DNA from: an uncultured Bacteroides sp.
GTDB lineage: Bacteria; Bacteroidota; Bacteroidia; Bacteroidales; Bacteroidaceae
Length of the DNA stretch: 51,320 nucleotides
Direction of reading: 5' to 3'
Assembly (NCBI GenBank): GCA_902492205.1
Contig: CABUKU010000021.1
Coordinates: 1-51,320, forward strand
Of the stretch, positions 25,720 through 34,185 are shown in pieces; the stretch's first letter is position 1, and every line of letters begins with the position of its first letter. The notes below the pieces were generated by a model that worked only from the letters and a program-made list of their open reading frames with translations, ran no database searches and was not told the origin of the DNA. Both the position numbers and the translations under genes were made by a program.

Positions 25720-26567
25720 TGAAAACACAGTTAGCTGCTTATGCAAGATTGATGGGGCTGTTTGCCTGCATGCTGTTGTTGGTGACTTCTTGTAAAACGA
25801 GCAAAACGGTAGGCTCGTCACAAGGGTTGGATAAACTGTCGGCTGCCAACTATCTGGAAGCGGTAATAAAGAACTCTCCCGATTTCGAAGCATTTACTTC
25901 AAGAGTGAAGTTCAACCTGAACCTGAATGGAAAGAATATTTCCGTGAATGGTATTTTGCGGATGAAGCACAATGATGTTATCCAGCTTTCTTTGCTTATG
26001 CCGGTGTTGCGCACCGAACTCGGAAGATTGGAGATAACCAAAGATCACATTCTGATGATTGATCGCATGAACCGTCGTTATGTGCAGGTGCCTTATGGTG
26101 ATTTGAAGTTCTTTGCCGATACGGATGTCAGTTTCTATACTTTGCAATCATTGTTCTGGAATAAAATATTTATCCCCGGTAAGGATAGTGTTTCTATCAA
26201 TGACTTTCCTGCTTTCTCTGTTCGCCGGGAAAGTGATTATACCGAAATAGAAGTGAAAAAGTCCAAGTTGTTCACTTATCTTTTTATGACGAAGTCTGAT
26301 GTGGGGCAACTGACGGAAAGCACTATCGGGTTGCGTTCCAAAGATTATCGTCTGAATTGGAAATACCGTGATTTTCAGGCTGTGGAGAGTAAAAACTTTC
26401 CTTCCCGCATGAATGTTTCTTTTAAAGGTGGCAAGAAACCCATAGAAGCAGAACTCGTATTGTCGAGAATGGCTGCAAATGGTGATTGGGATGCACGCAC
26501 TACCATACCTAACAGATACAAACAAATGGATGTGGATCAATTATTAAAACAATTGCTTAGCCTATGA
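25716..26567 (+). CDS. DUF4292 lipoprotein (LolA/LolB-like fold family)
   Basis: The 283-residue product has a lipoprotein signal peptide (LLLVTSC, Cys at residue 26) and then a beta-rich domain (FEAFTSRVKFNLNLNGKNISVNGILRMKHNDVIQLSLLMPVLRTELGRLEITKDHILMIDRMNRRYVQVPY). This matches DUF4292, a Bacteroidota family placed near LolA/LolB-type lipid-binding folds. A role in lipoprotein or lipid handling at the outer membrane is inferred only from that fold. Both ends overlap neighbours by four bases, so it is translationally coupled with the TPR lipoprotein and the EnvC-like gene. Confidence 0.85.
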   Translation: MMKTQLAAYARLMGLFACMLLLVTSCKTSKTVGSSQGLDKLSAANYLEAVIKNSPDFEAFTSRVKFNLNLNGKNISVNGILRMKHNDVIQLSLLMPVLRTELGRLEITKDHILMIDRMNRRYVQVPYGDLKFFADTDVSFYTLQSLFWNKIFIPGKDSVSINDFPAFSVRRESDYTEIEVKKSKLFTYLFMTKSDVGQLTESTIGLRSKDYRLNWKYRDFQAVESKNFPSRMNVSFKGGKKPIEAELVLSRMAANGDWDARTTIPNRYKQMDVDQLLKQLLSL

Positions 26568-27817
26568 AACGTTTCCTCTTTCTGATAGCGGGTATCTGGA
26601 TGGCGGCAATGACTTTGTCTGCCCAGTCCAACACGAAGATAAAAGAATTGGAGAGCCAAAGGGGTGAACTGCAAAAGCAGATAGCCGCAACGGAAACACT
26701 TCTCAGAACTACAAAGAAAGATGTGGGAAGCCAGTTGAACAGTCTTGCAACACTAACCAGCCAGATAGAAGAAAGAAAAAAATACATTGCTGCAATGAAC
26801 AGCGATGTGAATACCATAGACAGGGAAATAACTTCCCTTCAAAGACAACTGAATAAATTGCAGGCCGATTTGAAAGACAAGAAACAAAAATATGAATCGT
26901 CTGTGCAATACATGTATAAGAACCGCTCCATACAAGAGAAGCTGATGTTTATCTTTTCTGCCGAAACATTGGGGCAGACCTATCGACGTTTACGTTACGT
27001 TCGTGAGTATGCCACTTATCAGCGCTTGCAGGGTGAGGAAATCCTGAAGAAGCAGGAACAGATAAAAAAGAAGCAGGTTGAGCTTCGTCAGGTGAAGGCA
27101 GCTAAAGAGAAACTGCTGAAAGACCGTGAATCGGAAAAGCAGAAATTGGAACGTCAAGAGCAAGAGAAGAAGACGATTGTTGCCAATTTGCAGAAGAAAC
27201 AACGCGGCTTGCAGACCGAAATACGTGAGAAACGAAAGGAAGCAGCCCGGTTGAATGCGCAAATTGACCGTTTAATCGAAAGAGAAATTGAATTGGCAAG
27301 AAAACGTGCACAAGCCGAAGCAAAGAAAGAATCCGCCAAGTCGTCCGGTACCAATAAGAAAGCCGCACCTGTGGAAAGATATACTATGGATAAGGCAGAC
27401 CGCCAGTTATCCGGAACTTTTGAAAAGAACAGAGGATCGTTGCCAATGCCTATTTCCGGAGCTTACATCGTAGTGAGCCATTACGGGCAATATTCTGTTC
27501 CGGGATTGAAGAATGTGAAACTTGATAATAAGGGTATAGACATTCAAGGTAAGCCGGGAGCACAGGCCAGAGCTATTTTTGATGGTGAGGTGTCTGCTGT
27601 GTTTAAGTTTAACGGAACAATCGGGGTATTAGTACGTCATGGAAATTATATTTCGGTTTACTGCAATCTGGCTTCCGCTTCCGTGAGCAAAGGGGATAAA
27701 GTGAAAACGAAACAGGCTCTCGGTCCTGTGTTCAATGATGACGGACGCGCAGTCCTTCACTTCCAGTTAAGAAAGGAAACAGCTAAGTTAAATCCGGAAA
27801 TCTGGTTGGATAAATAA
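26564..27817 (+). CDS. EnvC-like murein hydrolase activator
   Basis: The 417-residue protein has a signal peptide (FLFLIAGIWMAAMTLSAQ), a long coiled coil (about residues 22-250, rich in Glu, Lys and Gln) and a C-terminal LytM/M23 domain (about residues 300-417). The zinc ligands of active M23 peptidases are incomplete: the HxGxD position reads NKGIDI and the YxHL position reads VYCNLAS, while VRHG and LHFQLR remain. That is the pattern of catalytically dead LytM activators such as EnvC, which switch on amidases at division. It is the last gene of the dut-TPR-DUF4292-EnvC run. Confidence 0.88.
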   Translation: MKRFLFLIAGIWMAAMTLSAQSNTKIKELESQRGELQKQIAATETLLRTTKKDVGSQLNSLATLTSQIEERKKYIAAMNSDVNTIDREITSLQRQLNKLQADLKDKKQKYESSVQYMYKNRSIQEKLMFIFSAETLGQTYRRLRYVREYATYQRLQGEEILKKQEQIKKKQVELRQVKAAKEKLLKDRESEKQKLERQEQEKKTIVANLQKKQRGLQTEIREKRKEAARLNAQIDRLIEREIELARKRAQAEAKKESAKSSGTNKKAAPVERYTMDKADRQLSGTFEKNRGSLPMPISGAYIVVSHYGQYSVPGLKNVKLDNKGIDIQGKPGAQARAIFDGEVSAVFKFNGTIGVLVRHGNYISVYCNLASASVSKGDKVKTKQALGPVFNDDGRAVLHFQLRKETAKLNPEIWLDK

Positions 27818-27832
27818 GAGAAACAAGAAAGA

Positions 27833-27859
27833 GGATTAGCACTGTCAGAGTGCTAATCC
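27833..27859. terminator. Hairpin between convergent envC-like and M20 genes
   Basis: A perfect 11-bp stem (GGATTAGCACT at 27833-27843 with its complement at 27849-27859) has a five-base loop. It is 16 bases after the envC stop and overlaps the last codons of the M20 gene, whose stop codon lies partly in the loop. U-tracts on either side are weak, so it may be a bidirectional terminator or an mRNA 3'-end stabiliser. Confidence 0.5.
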
Positions 27860-28906
27860 GTCTAAAATATCAATATATAAGCCGATAGCTTCATCAATCT
27901 CACTAATCATAACATACTCATCGGCAGTATGTGAACGTGATGAGTTGCCCGGCCCCATCTTAACAGTAGGAAATGACATTAATGCCTGATCTGAAAGAGT
28001 AGGCGATCCAAAAGGAACTCTTCCTAATTTAATCGTTTTCTTAACAAACGGATGATCTTCTGCAATCTGTGAAGAGTTGAGGCGGAATGAACGGGCATTC
28101 ACTTCCGATTTTACATTCGATTTTACAATTTCGAATATCTCTTCATTGCTGTAGAGCTCATTGCTGCGAATATCCACAACAAGCGTGCATTTATCGGGAA
28201 TGACATTGTGCTGGGTTCCTGCGTTGATTTGAGTGACACTCATTTTAACCGGACCAAGTAGGGGAGACTCTTTCTCGAAACGGAAATCTCGGAACCAGGT
28301 AATATCTTCCAATACCTTATAAATAGCGTTTTCTCCCTCGTTTCTGGCAGCATGTCCGGCTTTACCGTAAGCGGTGACATCAAGAACCATTAACCCTTTC
28401 TCTGCAATAGCGGGTTGCATGTTAGTCGGTTCGCCCACAACACCTAAGCTGATAGGAGGCAGGCTGGAGAGTACACTTTCGATACCGTTCTTTCCCGAAA
28501 CTTCCTCTTCACACGAAGCGAGATAAATTAAATTATAATTTTGCTCTTTTTCCGAAAGTTGTCTGAACACCTGTAACAGGGAAACTACGCTTGCTCCTGC
28601 ATCATTACTGCCTAATCCGTATAGTTTACCGTCTTCCTCGATAGGGGTAAAGGGCTGCTTTTTCCAGCCGTTGACCGGTTTCACCGTATCTATGTGTGAG
28701 TTAAGCAAAATAGTAGGTTTGTTTAGGTCGAACATCGGACTTAAACACCATAGGTTATTCCCTTTCCTATTTACAACAATTCCGATGGATTCGATATAAT
28801 TCTGCAGAAAATCGGCAACCGCTTCTTCTTCTCTGCTGATAGATGGAATACCAATTAATGATTTTAGAATGCTAACTGCTTCCGATGACAAGTAATCTTC
28901 ATTCAT
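27845..28906 (-). CDS. M20 metallohydrolase, probable ArgE-type deacylase
   Basis: The 353-residue protein is a dinuclear zinc amidohydrolase of family M20. Metal ligands are visible as His71 and Asp73 (NSHID), Asp102 (LGSNDAGA), the catalytic Glu133 with Glu134 (SCEEEVSG), an aspartate-equivalent in GEPTN, and a late His in SRSHTADEY. GEPTNMQPAIAEKGLM is typical of the acetylornithine/succinyl-diaminopimelate deacylase subgroup. Bacteroides make arginine through N-succinylated intermediates, so N-succinyl-ornithine deacylase is a reasonable guess. No arg genes are adjacent, so substrate is not fixed. Confidence 0.78.
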   Translation of the reverse strand: MNEDYLSSEAVSILKSLIGIPSISREEEAVADFLQNYIESIGIVVNRKGNNLWCLSPMFDLNKPTILLNSHIDTVKPVNGWKKQPFTPIEEDGKLYGLGSNDAGASVVSLLQVFRQLSEKEQNYNLIYLASCEEEVSGKNGIESVLSSLPPISLGVVGEPTNMQPAIAEKGLMVLDVTAYGKAGHAARNEGENAIYKVLEDITWFRDFRFEKESPLLGPVKMSVTQINAGTQHNVIPDKCTLVVDIRSNELYSNEEIFEIVKSNVKSEVNARSFRLNSSQIAEDHPFVKKTIKLGRVPFGSPTLSDQALMSFPTVKMGPGNSSRSHTADEYVMISEIDEAIGLYIDILDGLAL

Positions 28907-28925
28907 AGTTTTATGTTTAGTGCTG

Positions 28926-28933
28926 CAAAGATA
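28926..28933 (-). promoter_or_regulatory. -7 element for the M20 gene
   Basis: On the minus strand TATCTTTG, followed by CAGC, matches TAnnTTTG and is 19 bases ahead of the start codon. The -33 half is not clear. Confidence 0.55.
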
Positions 28934-29076
28934 GGTAATTTTGCCAAAAGGAAGATATAAACGTGTTTATTTTCAGTTAGATAAACAACTATAATGTGCT
29001 TTTGATATGAGCTAAACCGTTGTGAACTATTGTTGAATTTATTCCGTTATATAGCTGATAATTCTAAATTAAACCA

Positions 29077-29084
29077 TACCTTTG
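29077..29084 (+). promoter_or_regulatory. -7 element for the acyl-CoA ligase gene
   Basis: TACCTTTG matches TAnnTTTG and lies 25 bases ahead of the start codon. No clear TTTG is present 19-20 bases upstream. The 203-base gap to the divergent M20 gene holds nothing else obvious. Confidence 0.5.
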
Positions 29085-29109
29085 TGGTGAATTTATAACT
29101 AATATTAGT

Positions 29110-30918
29110 ATGTCTTATTATCATTTATCCGTATTGGTGCACCGTCAAGCTGAAAAGTATGGCGACCGGATAGCTTTAAAGTACCGCGATTACGAAACAT
29201 CTCAATGGATTCCCATTACATGGAATCAATTCTCTGAAAATATAAAGATTGCAGCCAATGCTATGGTTGAGCTTGGCATAAAAGAAGAGGAAAATATCGG
29301 GATTTTCTCTCAGAATAAGCCCGAATGCCTTATTGTTGACTTTGCAGCCTTTGCCAATCGGGCAGTGACTGTTCCTTTATATGCAACAAGTTCTCCGGCA
29401 CAAGTTCAATATATTGTAAACGATGCCAATATCCGTTTCCTTTTTGTAGGCGAACAATTTCAATATGATGCAGCGTTCAGCGTACTCGGTCTTTGTAATT
29501 CATTGGTTAAGTTGATTATATTTGACCGTGCTGTGGTAAAGGATGCACGGGACACTACATCCGTTTACTTCGATGAATTCCTGAAAGCAGGAGAAGGTGA
29601 ACCTAATGCGAAAGTGGTTGAAGAAAGAACTTCACGTGCAAGTGCGGACGATTTGGCTAATATCCTTTATACTTCCGGTACTACGGGTGAACCCAAAGGG
29701 GTTACTTTGCATCATTCCAACTATCTGGAAGCATTCAAAGCCCATGATATACGTTTGGTGGATATGACCGATAATGATGTTTCCATGAATTTCCTTCCTT
29801 TGACTCACGTGTTTGAGAAAGCATGGGTTTATCTGTGCGTTCACAAAGGAGTGCAGGTCTGTATTAATCTTCGTCCCGCAGACATTCAGACTACTATAAA
29901 GGAAATCCGTCCTACATTGATGTGCAGTGTTCCCAGATTCTGGGAGAAAGTATATGCCGGCGTTCAGGAGAAGATAAGCCAAACTACCGGAATAAAGAAA
30001 GCATTGATGCTGGATGCCATTAAAGTTGGTAAGATTCATAACATTGATTATCTGCGTGTAGGCAAAACTCCTCCGTTGATGAATCAACTGAAATATAAGT
30101 TCTACGAAAAGACAATTTATAGCCTGTTGAAGAAAACTATCGGTATTGAGAACGGTAACTTCTTCCCGACTGCCGGGGCTGCTATCTCCGATGAAATCTA
30201 TGAATTTATTCGTTCCGTGGGTATTAATATGATTGTCGGTTACGGATTAACCGAGTCTACTGCTACCGTTTCGTGCTCATGGAAAGAAAATTATACCATT
30301 GGTTCGGTAGGTAAAGTAATGCCGGGTGTGGAAGTGAAGATAGATGAAGAAACAAACGAGATACTGCTGAAAGGTGAAACCATAACCAAAGGTTACTATA
30401 AGAAAGCCGAAGCCAATAAGACTGCCTTTACTACTGATGGCTGGTTCCACACGGGCGATGCCGGATATTTTAAGGATGGTGAACTCTATTTGACCGAGCG
30501 TATCAAAGATTTGTTTAAAACATCCAATGGAAAGTATATTGCGCCTCAAGCGATTGAGACAAAACTTGTGGTAGATAAATATATCGACCAGATTACCATT
30601 ATAGCCAACCAACGCAAGTTTGTTTCGGCCTTGATTGTACCTGTTTATAGTTATGTGGAAGATTATGCAAAGCAAAAAGGAATAGTATACAGTTCTGTGG
30701 AAGAGTTGTTAGAGCATCCTAAGATCATAGGGCTGTTTAAAGCACGGATTGATACCCTTCAACAAGAGTTTGCGCATTACGAACAAATTAAGCGTTTCAC
30801 TTTGCTTCCCCAGCCGTTCAGTATGGAAAAAGGCGAGTTGACTAATACGTTAAAGGTGAAACGTAATGTTGTAGCTCATAATTATGCAGCTTTAATCGAC
30901 AGAATGTACGAAGAATAA
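29110..30918 (+). CDS. Long-chain acyl-CoA synthetase (AMP-forming)
   Basis: The 602-residue protein is an adenylate-forming ligase of the FadD15-like group that activates fatty acids to acyl-CoA in two steps through acyl-AMP. It has the P-loop motif ILYTSGTTGEPKGVTL (about residue 185), SMNFLPLTHVFEK, the linker NFFPTAGAAIS, the A5 motif MIVGYGLTEST, the WFHTGDAGYF motif and the KDLFKTSNGKYIAPQ hinge with the C-terminal lysine segment. There is no signal peptide, so it is cytoplasmic or peripheral. The phosphatase gene begins 47 bases later without a visible terminator between. Confidence 0.92.
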   Translation: MSYYHLSVLVHRQAEKYGDRIALKYRDYETSQWIPITWNQFSENIKIAANAMVELGIKEEENIGIFSQNKPECLIVDFAAFANRAVTVPLYATSSPAQVQYIVNDANIRFLFVGEQFQYDAAFSVLGLCNSLVKLIIFDRAVVKDARDTTSVYFDEFLKAGEGEPNAKVVEERTSRASADDLANILYTSGTTGEPKGVTLHHSNYLEAFKAHDIRLVDMTDNDVSMNFLPLTHVFEKAWVYLCVHKGVQVCINLRPADIQTTIKEIRPTLMCSVPRFWEKVYAGVQEKISQTTGIKKALMLDAIKVGKIHNIDYLRVGKTPPLMNQLKYKFYEKTIYSLLKKTIGIENGNFFPTAGAAISDEIYEFIRSVGINMIVGYGLTESTATVSCSWKENYTIGSVGKVMPGVEVKIDEETNEILLKGETITKGYYKKAEANKTAFTTDGWFHTGDAGYFKDGELYLTERIKDLFKTSNGKYIAPQAIETKLVVDKYIDQITIIANQRKFVSALIVPVYSYVEDYAKQKGIVYSSVEELLEHPKIIGLFKARIDTLQQEFAHYEQIKRFTLLPQPFSMEKGELTNTLKVKRNVVAHNYAALIDRMYEE

Positions 30919-30965
30919 GAAAGAAAATATATATTGTGAATCCATACCATGTATAAAGAACTGAT

Positions 30966-32240
30966 ATGAAAACTTTATTTTTTTCTCTATTACTATTGGC
31001 AGGAATACTCTTTTCTGCCAATGCACAAACAACCCGGGAAGCAATGTTTGAAGACATTGCGCAAACCGGAGGCGTTTATTACGCTTATCCTGTGAAAGAG
31101 GCTATTTCTACTCCGGCACCTAAAGGTTATAAGCCGTTTTATATTAGTCACTTCGCACGTCATGGTTCTCGATGGCTCACATCAGAGAAAGATTATAAAT
31201 GGGTAGTTGATTTATTTGAAAAAGCACATCAAGCCGGTGCTTTGACAGACTTGGGAGAAGATGTACGTACTCGTTTGGCTATTATTTGGAAAGATGCAGA
31301 AGGACGTGGTGGCAGTCTTACTCCTTTAGGAGTGAAACAACATCGCGGAATTGCCGAACGTATGTATCGTAATTATCCCGAAGTATTTGAAGGAGCACCT
31401 GATATATCGGCACGCTCTACTGTCGTAATACGTTGTGTATTCAGTATGGATGCCTTTTGTGAACGTTTGAAAGAACTAAATCCCCGGTTAAGCATCACTC
31501 GTGAAGCCAATGAAAGATGTATGAAGTATATGAGTAACCACACATCAGCCAGTGCAAATTTTGTTGCAGTAGAGAAACCTTGGTATGAAGAATATCGTAA
31601 GTTTGAAGAAGAACATCTGCAGCCTAATCGCTTGGTTGGTGCACTGTTCGGCAATAAAGATTTTGTTCGTAAAAGAGTGAATCCGAAAGAACTCATGTGG
31701 AAGCTGTATTGGATTGCGTCGGATTTGCAAAATGTAGAGTTAGGGATTAGTCTGTACGATATATTCGAGAAGCAGGAATTATTTAATATCTGGCAAGTGC
31801 ACAATTATGAAAATTATGTTTGCAATGGTCCGGCTCCATTGAATGGAGGAGTGATATTGGCAACTGCAAAACCTTTGTTGAAGAATATACTTGACTCTGC
31901 CAATGATGCAATTAAATCCGGAACTAATACGGCCACTTTACGCTTCGGGCACGATGGAAATATCAGTCCTCTGGCGGCATTGATGCGTTTGGATGATTGC
32001 TGGAGAGAAGAAACCGATCCAAATAAGTTCTATCAGACTTGGTGTAATTTCAAGGTTACTCCGATGGCAGCTAATATTCAACTGGTATTCTTTCGCAAGA
32101 AAGGCTCGGATGACATTCTGGTGAAATTCTTGCATTGCGAGAAAGAAGTCGGTATTCCTGTGAAGACGGATATTGCTCCTTTTTATCATTGGAAAGATGT
32201 AACAGCATATTATTCACAAATACTGAAAGATATTAAATAG
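30966..32240 (+). CDS. Secreted histidine-type phosphatase 1
   Basis: The 424-residue protein has a signal peptide (MKTLFFSLLLLAGILFSANAQ) and the histidine acid phosphatase signature ISHFARHGSRW, with the phosphohistidine at His66. The proton-donor motif is HD (His329-Asp330 in FGHDGN), not the HAE of characterised MINPP phytases. Family members remove phosphate from sugar phosphates, inositol phosphates or nucleotides in the periplasm or outside. It is about three-quarters identical by eye to the phosphatase at 38864-40168, and the pair flanks a regulator and a SusCD transporter. A terminator at 32262 follows it. Confidence 0.85.
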   Translation: MKTLFFSLLLLAGILFSANAQTTREAMFEDIAQTGGVYYAYPVKEAISTPAPKGYKPFYISHFARHGSRWLTSEKDYKWVVDLFEKAHQAGALTDLGEDVRTRLAIIWKDAEGRGGSLTPLGVKQHRGIAERMYRNYPEVFEGAPDISARSTVVIRCVFSMDAFCERLKELNPRLSITREANERCMKYMSNHTSASANFVAVEKPWYEEYRKFEEEHLQPNRLVGALFGNKDFVRKRVNPKELMWKLYWIASDLQNVELGISLYDIFEKQELFNIWQVHNYENYVCNGPAPLNGGVILATAKPLLKNILDSANDAIKSGTNTATLRFGHDGNISPLAALMRLDDCWREETDPNKFYQTWCNFKVTPMAANIQLVFFRKKGSDDILVKFLHCEKEVGIPVKTDIAPFYHWKDVTAYYSQILKDIK

Positions 32241-32261
32241 CTATCTATATCTTTATTTTAG

Positions 32262-32283
32262 AGATTGTTTTTAAAAACAATCT
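32262..32283 (+). terminator. Terminator after phosphatase 1
   Basis: A perfect 22-base palindrome (11-bp stem, AGATTGTTTTT and complement) ends in TTTT 22 bases past the stop codon. The promoter for the next gene begins three bases later. Confidence 0.7.
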
Positions 32284-32285
32284 TT

Positions 32286-32293
32286 TATCTTTG
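32286..32293 (+). promoter_or_regulatory. -7 element for the DUF6377 regulator
   Basis: TATCTTTG, followed by CATA, matches TAnnTTTG. Transcription would start near 32300, which places the translation start at 32330 and excludes the Met at 32291. Confidence 0.6.
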
Positions 32294-32329
32294 CATATAT
32301 CTCATATACAATTTTGTATTGTCACATAT

Positions 32330-33949
32330 ATGAAAAGACTGGTAATAACTTTTATTTCTTGTTTCTTGTTATTTTCTTCCGGATGGTCTTCGGAAGAAAC
32401 AGATTCATTGTTGCATGTATTGGATAAAGTTATTCTGGAACGGCCTATTTATCAGCAACACAAACAAAGGGAGATCGATAGTTTGAAGTTATTGCTTAAG
32501 CGCGTGGTAACGGACGAAGAGCAATATACTGTTTATGAACGTTTATATAGCAGATATAATACTTTCAGGATGGACTCTGCCTTGTGGGCGGCGAAGAAAT
32601 CACTGCAAATTGCTACCCAGTTAGGTAATGTGCATTATTATAATATGGCTCAAATGCATGTTTCCAAAATGCTTTCGCGGGTGGGAATGTATAAAGAAGC
32701 TTTGGAAATTCTAGATTGTGTAGATGTTAATACATTAAATGATGATGAGAAGTCCTATCGTCTTTACTCGTATCATTCCATTTATTCATGGATGACGGAT
32801 TATGCATTCTCCGAAGATGATAAGCAGAAATATAAGCGGCTCACCTTTTCTTACAAAGACTCTATTATGGCTATTTGTCCTCCCGGAACGGAAAGTTATA
32901 TGTTTATGAAAAGTAGTTGGCTGGTTGGCAACAACCGTTTGGATGAGGCTATCGGATTATTGGAACGCTGCTGGGATATACATAAAGAGAAAGGTTATAA
33001 TCTTGCTATTCCTGCATTGGAACTTGCCAACGTTTACCAACTGAAGAATGATGTGGAACAGCAAAAGAAGTATTTGGTTATATCTTCCATTGCCGATTTA
33101 AGGGGAGGAATGAAAGGATATATATCACTGTGGACTTTAGCTACACTACTCTATCAGGAAGGAGATATTGAACGGGCATATAAGTATTTGGAATGTTCCA
33201 TGCAGGATGCTTCTTTTGCACATGCCCGTAACCGTATGCTTGAAATCTCTGCTATGCTGCCTATTGTAAGTAGGTCATACGAGGAGAAGTTACATGTGGA
33301 GAAACGTTCGCTGACTGTTTCTTTCATTGTCAGTGTTTTGCTGGTAATTATCTTGTCCGGTGCATTCTTGTATATATGGAAACAAGTAAAGAGATTGGCT
33401 GTTGCCCGTAACTCAATGAAGCAATTGAATGAAGAACTGCAAAATGTAAATGAGGATTTGAACCGGGCTAATACTCAGTTGGCAGGTTCCAATAAGCTGA
33501 AGGAAGAATATATCGGGTTTGTCTTTAATCTTTGTTCCAATTATATTGATAAACAGGAAGAATTACGTAAACTTTATGCCCGCAAATTAAAAGCCGGACA
33601 AATAGACGATCTTTATAAGCAGATTAATTCCCCTACCTTAAATAATAAGGAGCTGAAAGACTTCTTTCGCACTTTTGATGCTATCTTCTTAAAGCTATAT
33701 CCCGGTTTTATCTCTCAGTTTAATGAATTACTGATGCCTGAAGGGCGTATTTATCCAAAGGATGGTGAACTGCTTACACCCGAATTGCGTGTCTTTGCTT
33801 TGATTCGTTTAGGTATATCGGATAGCGGGCGTATTGCCAATTTCCTGCATTACTCTTCACAGACCGTTTATAACTATCGTTTGAAGGTAAATAGCAAATC
33901 TCTCTATTCAAAGGAAGAACTATTGTCTAAAATCTATCAGATAGAATAA
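32330..33949 (+). CDS. DUF6377 TPR membrane regulator
   Basis: This protein of about 539 residues is a likely sensor-regulator of the downstream SusCD operon. After a signal sequence (KRLVITFISCFLLFSSGWS) comes a helical TPR-like periplasmic part, a membrane segment (SFIVSVLLVIILSGAFLYIW, about residues 328-348), a coiled coil (SMKQLNEELQNVNEDLNRANTQLAGSNKLKEEY) and a C-terminal domain ending in a helix-turn-helix like LuxR (TPELRVFALIRLGISDSGRIANFLHYSSQTVYNYRLKVNSKS). The domain order is that of DUF6377 proteins, often found beside SusCD pairs. The Met at 32330 is used because the longer frame overlaps the promoter. Confidence 0.85.
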   Translation: MKRLVITFISCFLLFSSGWSSEETDSLLHVLDKVILERPIYQQHKQREIDSLKLLLKRVVTDEEQYTVYERLYSRYNTFRMDSALWAAKKSLQIATQLGNVHYYNMAQMHVSKMLSRVGMYKEALEILDCVDVNTLNDDEKSYRLYSYHSIYSWMTDYAFSEDDKQKYKRLTFSYKDSIMAICPPGTESYMFMKSSWLVGNNRLDEAIGLLERCWDIHKEKGYNLAIPALELANVYQLKNDVEQQKKYLVISSIADLRGGMKGYISLWTLATLLYQEGDIERAYKYLECSMQDASFAHARNRMLEISAMLPIVSRSYEEKLHVEKRSLTVSFIVSVLLVIILSGAFLYIWKQVKRLAVARNSMKQLNEELQNVNEDLNRANTQLAGSNKLKEEYIGFVFNLCSNYIDKQEELRKLYARKLKAGQIDDLYKQINSPTLNNKELKDFFRTFDAIFLKLYPGFISQFNELLMPEGRIYPKDGELLTPELRVFALIRLGISDSGRIANFLHYSSQTVYNYRLKVNSKSLYSKEELLSKIYQIE

Positions 33950-34088
33950 TAGATACTATTCCTTCATCTCCTATGGGATGCATCTCCGTCTACTTTAACT
34001 TTTTATATTTAATTTGGTAATGTGTTGTAATATAGGATATTAATAATTTTATATCCCTTTTATATTCTACTTTATGTATCTACCGGTC

Positions 34089-34120
34089 TTTGGTTTGAGA
34101 AACACACTGCCCTACTTTTG
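34089..34120 (+). promoter_or_regulatory. Promoter of the susC-susD-phosphatase operon
   Basis: TTTG (34089-34092), 20 bases, then TACTTTTG (34113-34120) fits the Bacteroides promoter pattern. The leader to the susC start is about 60 bases. The remainder of the 236-base gap from 33950 shows no gene. Confidence 0.65.
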
Positions 34121-34185
34121 CTTTCGGGTAATGAGGAAAGATTATTTCCGAACTGCGCATTAACTTTTTAACCATTTTAATATTT

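Noticed and set aside
27464..27817. Active M23 endopeptidase
   Set aside because: Two of the zinc-binding positions are replaced (N in NKGID, N in VYCNL), so an activator role is more likely.
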